Source of the DNA: Alphaproteobacteria bacterium
GTDB lineage: Bacteria > Pseudomonadota > Alphaproteobacteria > Micropepsales > Micropepsaceae
Assembly: GCA_003131925.1 (NCBI GenBank)
Contig: PKWC01000072.1
Span: 36,938 to 71,852, forward strand
Length of the DNA: 34,915 nucleotides
Direction of reading: 5' to 3'
Shown: piece after piece, positions 31,417 to 34,915 of the stretch
Numbering within the stretch: position 1 is the first letter of the stretch
Layout: each line of letters starts with the position of its first letter
Notes under the pieces: model-generated
Databases searched by the model: none
What the model saw: only the letters and a program-made list of their open reading frames with translations
Told to the model about the DNA's origin: nothing
Translations under genes and position numbers: made by a program

Positions 31417-33239
31417 ATCGCGCGGGTGGCGTTCACGAGCCACGCCCGCGTTTCGCTGTCGACGACGGGTGCGAGCGTTTCGCGCACGCGTGCATGATAG
31501 GCGTTGAGCCAATTGCGCTCGTCGCTCGTCAGCAGCAACGGTTCGACAAGTTCGAGATCGATCGGCGCCAGCGTGATCGTCTCGAAACGCATCATGCCGC
31601 GCTCGCCCCCATCGATCTTTTCCGGCTCGGTAACGACGATGAGATTCTCGATACGGATGCCGTATTCGCCGGCTTTGTAATAGCCGGGTTCGTTGGAGCA
31701 GATCATGCCGGGCTTCAGCACCTGTGTGATCGGCTTCTTGGAAATGTTCTGCGGCCCTTCATGGACGGAGAGATAGGAGCCGACGCCGTGCCCCGTTCCA
31801 TGGTCGTAGTCGAGCCCCGCGTCCCAGAGCGGCTTTCTCGCAAACGCATCGAGCGCGGCGCCGGTCGTGCCTTCAGGAAAGCGCACGGTTGCCAGCGCGA
31901 TATGGCCTTTCAGCACGCGGGTGAAGCGGTCGCGCATCTCCGTGCTGGGCCGGCCCACGATCATGGTTCGCGTCACGTCGGTGGTGCCGTCGGGATATTG
32001 GCCGCCCGAATCGATGAGGAATATTTCGTCGCGTTTGATCGTGCGATTGCTCGAGCGCGTGACGCGATAATGCGGAATGGCCGCGTGCGGCGCCGCGCCC
32101 GAGATCGAATCGAAGCTCAGATCGACGAGCTGGTCGGTGGCGCGGCGATAGCCTTCCAGCGCTTCCGCCGCTCCGATCTCGGTCAGATGTCCATTGGGCG
32201 CTTCCCGTGACACCCAGGCGAGGAAGCGCGTCAGCGCCGCGCCGTCGCGCACATGCGCCTTGCGCATGCCCTCGATCTCGACAGGGTTCTTGCACGCTTT
32301 CGGCAATTGGCACGGGTCGAGCCCGCGCTGGATTTGCGCGCCCGCTTTCCCGAGCCGGTCGAACACCGCCGCCGCGCAATTGTTCGGATCGGCGAGCACC
32401 ATCTTGCCCTTGAGCGAGTCCAGCGCGCGCGGAAATTCCTTCGGATCGTTAAGCCGCACCGCATTGCCGAAATGCTGGACCAGTTCCGGCGAGCTCTTGC
32501 GTTCATCCATGAACAGATCGGTCGAACCGTCGGCGTTGAGGATGGCAAAGGAGAGCACGAAAGGCGTGTGCGGGATGTCGCCGCCGCGCATGTTGAGCAG
32601 CCAGCAGATGGAATCGGGGAGCGTGATCACGCCCGCATCGGCGCCCTGTTTCTTCAGATCCTCGGCGATGCGCATGCGCTTGGCTTCGGCGGGTTCGCCC
32701 GCGCGTTCGAGCGCGTGCGGCACGGCCCTGACGAGCGGCGGATCGGGCTGATCGCTCCACACTGCATCGATTGGATTGGATTCGCAGGCGACAAGTTCGG
32801 CACCCGCATGCGCGGCCGCGACGCGCAGCCCTTCCACGCCGCTTGCCGTATGCAGCCACGGATCGTACCCGACGCGCGCGCCCTTGGGCGCATTCGAGCC
32901 GAGCCAGACGGCCGGCCCTTCGGCCATCAAATCGCGCGGTTCGAACAGTCGCGTATCGGTCTGCGCGCGGACCTGCAGCGTGTAGCGGCCGTCGACGAAG
33001 ATCGCGGCCCTGTCCTTCAGCACCACCGCCGCGCCGGCGGAGCCGGTGAAGGCCGTCAGCCAGGCGAGGCGCTCGGCGCGTTTGGACACGTACTCGCCCT
33101 GATGCTCGTCGGAGCGCGGCACGAGAAATCCGTCGAGGCCGCCTCTGGCGAGTTCTGCACGAAGGGCGGCCAGTCTCGGCGCGCAGGTTGCGGCGTCGGA
33201 CTGGTCATCGAAGCTTTGGAAGGGGGGGATCTTGTCCAT
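31413..33239 (-). CDS. Aminopeptidase P family protein (M24B)
   Basis: This 608-aa metallopeptidase of the long (eukaryote-like) aminopeptidase P type would remove an N-terminal residue before proline. It has two creatinase-like N-terminal domains (to about residue 320) and a pita-bread catalytic domain. The five metal ligands are D410 (FLIDSGGQY), D421 (GTTDVTRT), H484 (GTGHGVGSYLSVHEGP), E517 (CSNEPGYY) and E531 (RIENLIVV). All are intact. It is probably cytoplasmic. The gene starts 9 bp after the prmA stop and overlaps the esterase gene by four bases, so it is the second gene of a tight operon. Confidence 0.93.
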   Translation of the reverse strand: MDKIPPFQSFDDQSDAATCAPRLAALRAELARGGLDGFLVPRSDEHQGEYVSKRAERLAWLTAFTGSAGAAVVLKDRAAIFVDGRYTLQVRAQTDTRLFEPRDLMAEGPAVWLGSNAPKGARVGYDPWLHTASGVEGLRVAAAHAGAELVACESNPIDAVWSDQPDPPLVRAVPHALERAGEPAEAKRMRIAEDLKKQGADAGVITLPDSICWLLNMRGGDIPHTPFVLSFAILNADGSTDLFMDERKSSPELVQHFGNAVRLNDPKEFPRALDSLKGKMVLADPNNCAAAVFDRLGKAGAQIQRGLDPCQLPKACKNPVEIEGMRKAHVRDGAALTRFLAWVSREAPNGHLTEIGAAEALEGYRRATDQLVDLSFDSISGAAPHAAIPHYRVTRSSNRTIKRDEIFLIDSGGQYPDGTTDVTRTMIVGRPSTEMRDRFTRVLKGHIALATVRFPEGTTGAALDAFARKPLWDAGLDYDHGTGHGVGSYLSVHEGPQNISKKPITQVLKPGMICSNEPGYYKAGEYGIRIENLIVVTEPEKIDGGERGMMRFETITLAPIDLELVEPLLLTSDERNWLNAYHARVRETLAPVVDSETRAWLVNATRAI

Positions 33240-33248
33240 GCCGCGACG

Positions 33249-34118
33249 TTAGCCCGCCCGCTCCGGCCTCTCAAGCAGCAGCGCGGACCAGTTTCCATCG
33301 CGCCGCCGCTCGCGCAGGACGAGCCCGTGCGGGCGATAGAAACCGAGCACGAGATTCTCCTGCCAGCGCAGGATGCCCGAAAGAATCAGCACGCCGCGCG
33401 GGCCGAGCGCGCGGGCGATCTGCGGCGCAAGCCGCGTCAGCGGACCGGCGAGGATATTGGCGGCGATGAGATCGAAACGGCGCCCACGAGCTGCGTTCGG
33501 CACGCCGTCCGCAACACGCGTGCGCACGAGCGGGCCGGTGTCGTTGAGCGACGCGTTCTCGCGCGCAACGGCGACCGCTACCCGATCGATGTCCGCGGCT
33601 ACGACGCGCCGCTTCCACAGTCGCGCCATGCCGATCGCGAGCACACCGGTGCCGCAGCCGAGGTCGAGCGCGCGCCAGACGCGACGCCGTTTGGCAATGT
33701 CGGTCAGCAATGCCAGACACAGCGCCGTGGATTCATGATGCCCGGTGCCGAAGGCGAGCCCTGCTTCGATGCGCAGCGGAATGACTCCGCTGGGCACTGC
33801 GCCTTTGTCATGTGCGCCATAGACGAAGAAGCGGCCCGCGCGAACGGGCGGAAGACCTTCCTGCGAGAGCCGGATCCAGTCCTGGTCGGGAACGAGCCCG
33901 ACATGGATGGGCAATTCCGCAAGCCGCGAGAGCAGATCGCCGTCTGGCATCTGCGCGTACAGCGCTTCGACCGTCGCGCTTCTGCCGAACGGCTCCTCGT
34001 CGATCAGCACCGCCTGCGGCCTGGGTGGCGTAATTTCGAACAGCGCGGCCACGTCGCCCGCCCGGTCCTTCGCCACCACGACGCTCGCCTTCCATATCGG
34101 CGCGTTGAGCACGTTCAC
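33249..34118 (-). CDS. prmA: Ribosomal protein L11 methyltransferase
   Basis: This 289-aa SAM-dependent enzyme trimethylates L11 at lysines and the N-terminus. It has the small N-terminal substrate domain, then EAGLAFGTGHHEST at residues 118-131. The SAM loop is LDLGCGTGVLAIG from residue 151, followed by ADIDRVAVAVARENASLN and the PrmA motif ANILAGPLTRLAPQIA. The start is GTG 34118, with GAAGG 7 nt upstream. The initiation codon is unusual, but the site is good. It heads the minus-strand operon with aminopeptidase P, esterase and lipoprotein genes. Confidence 0.92.
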   Translation of the reverse strand: MNVLNAPIWKASVVVAKDRAGDVAALFEITPPRPQAVLIDEEPFGRSATVEALYAQMPDGDLLSRLAELPIHVGLVPDQDWIRLSQEGLPPVRAGRFFVYGAHDKGAVPSGVIPLRIEAGLAFGTGHHESTALCLALLTDIAKRRRVWRALDLGCGTGVLAIGMARLWKRRVVAADIDRVAVAVARENASLNDTGPLVRTRVADGVPNAARGRRFDLIAANILAGPLTRLAPQIARALGPRGVLILSGILRWQENLVLGFYRPHGLVLRERRRDGNWSALLLERPERAG

Positions 34119-34183
34119 GCGATTGCCTTCAATTGAGTTACACGCACCATCACACGCAAAATATCATGTCCCCGTAATAGAAG

Positions 34184-34269
34184 CGTGTCATCCCCGCGAA
34201 AGCGGGGACCCAGAGAGAACGGCGTTGGCGCTTTACGCACTGGATTCCCGCTTTCGCGGGAATGACACG
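34184..34269. repeat. Dispersed palindromic (REP-like) repeat pair
   Basis: Two arms of 30 bp, 34184-34213 and 34240-34269, are inverted copies of each other with 27 matches. Each itself contains a hairpin (CCCGCGAAAGCGGG type). The core TGGATTCCCGCTTTCGCGGG is a well-known intergenic repeat in many proteobacterial genomes. It lies between prmA and the DUF1993 gene, which are divergent, so it is not a simple terminator. Confidence 0.75.
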
Positions 34270-34388
34270 CCAGGGTAGGCGGTTCAACCTCCTCCCCACG
34301 CGCAGATGGGGGTCGCGCGGCGGCCTCTTGATCCGGCGGACGTTTGGCCTTCCTGTGCGGCCTCGCAATCCGCCAACCGGTGAGACCA

Positions 34389-34895
34389 ATGTCGTTCTCC
34401 ATCTATGACGCGTCCATTCCGCCCACATTGCGCACGCTCGACAGCCTTTCGAAGATTCTCGACAAGGCGGTCAAGCACGCCGAAGAAAGCAAGATCCCGC
34501 TTTCCGATCTGCTCGAAGCCCGCTTCGCGGCCGACATGTTTCCGTTCACCCGCCAGGTCCAGGTCGTCAGCGACACCGCCAAGGGCCTCGCGGCGCGGCT
34601 CGCCGGCATCGACCCGCCGAGCTTTCCCGACACGGAGACCACCTTTCCCGATCTTCAGGCGCGCCTTGCGAAGACCATCGCCTTCGTGAAGGGCGTAGCG
34701 CCGGAGAAGATTCAGGGCGCCGAGACCCGCTCGATCACCATCAAATTTCCCCAAGGCGAGATGAGCTTCACCGGCAAGGACTTCGTCACCTTCTTCGCGC
34801 TGCCCAATCTCTATTTCCACGCCGCCACCGCTTACGACCTCCTGCGCCACAAAGGCGTGCCCATCGGCAAGCGGGACTTCCTCGGCGCGGAGTGA
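34389..34895 (+). CDS. DUF1993 family protein
   Basis: This 168-aa protein matches the DUF1993 family. It opens with a SFSIYDASIPPTLRTLDSLS helix, followed by DLLEARFAADMFPFTRQVQ and VSDTAKGLAARLAGIDPP. The family ending FFALPNLYFHAATAYDLLRHKG with GKRDFLG closes it. The fold is a four-helix bundle like DinB, and the conserved histidine in YFHAATAY suggests a metal or ligand site. Function is unknown. ATG 34389 is preferred over an in-frame start 45 nt earlier. It stands alone after a palindromic repeat. Confidence 0.88.
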   Translation: MSFSIYDASIPPTLRTLDSLSKILDKAVKHAEESKIPLSDLLEARFAADMFPFTRQVQVVSDTAKGLAARLAGIDPPSFPDTETTFPDLQARLAKTIAFVKGVAPEKIQGAETRSITIKFPQGEMSFTGKDFVTFFALPNLYFHAATAYDLLRHKGVPIGKRDFLGAE

Positions 34896-34915
34896 CCCCG
34901 CGCTGAACCTTGCCC

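Overview
The window is a GC-rich chromosomal stretch, most likely from an alphaproteobacterium. Evidence for this is a hopanoid-type RND transporter (HpnN) next to MlaA and HpnM homologues, a MetZ-type (O-succinylhomoserine) sulfhydrylase, a matB-like malonyl-CoA synthetase, the PrkA-YeaH-SpoVR set, a phosphate-selective type porin and a small His/Tyr/Trp-rich secreted protein. I cannot name the genus. No rRNA, CRISPR array, prophage or intact insertion sequence is visible.

Layout. 1-3128 (minus): a TIGR02206-type membrane protein, a 2OG-Fe(II) oxygenase and a large unidentified protein that runs off the left edge from a GTG start overlapping the oxygenase gene. 3185-4278 (plus): a good sigma70-type promoter, an 88-aa single-span membrane protein and an endonuclease III-like [4Fe-4S] protein lacking the usual lysine. 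4366-6890: tRNA-Gly(CCC) and a 2.4 kb low-GC insert bounded by a 34-bp perfect repeat of the tRNA 3' half. The insert carries two orphan genes, a secreted protein of seven repeats and a three-TM protein, plus a possible decayed gene end. It has no recognisable integrase. 6911-9673: a sulfotransferase-like gene divergent from an MHS-type MFS transporter, then a small secreted protein.

9791-14641 (minus): prkA-yeaH-spoVR, a kinase/AAA+ protein, a VWA protein and SpoVR in the stress-associated gene order. 15121-16656: GNAT acetyltransferase, then sixA and terB-like genes on the other strand. 16749-19620 (plus): metZ, an OsmC-family gene, apaG and folE. 19636-22782: a SIMPL/DUF541 secreted protein, tRNA-Ile(CAU, lysidine type), free-methionine-(R)-sulfoxide reductase and a malonyl-CoA synthetase gene broken by a one-base deletion. 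22807-24643: porin with a candidate PHO box upstream. 24661-25834: IS3-family orfA remnant, a two-gene DUF883/holin-like membrane operon and a possible 46-aa membrane peptide.

25967-29973: mlaA and hpnN (plus) converge on hpnM (minus). Together they look like an outer-membrane lipid or hopanoid trafficking locus. 30050-34118 (minus): a compact operon prmA, aminopeptidase P, esterase and small lipoprotein, with genes overlapping by 1-4 nt or separated by 9 nt. 34184-34269: a dispersed-type palindromic repeat. 34389-34895: a DUF1993 protein.

The least explained part is the tRNA-Gly insert. The rest is mostly core-type genes with a few decayed or regulatory details worth checking.
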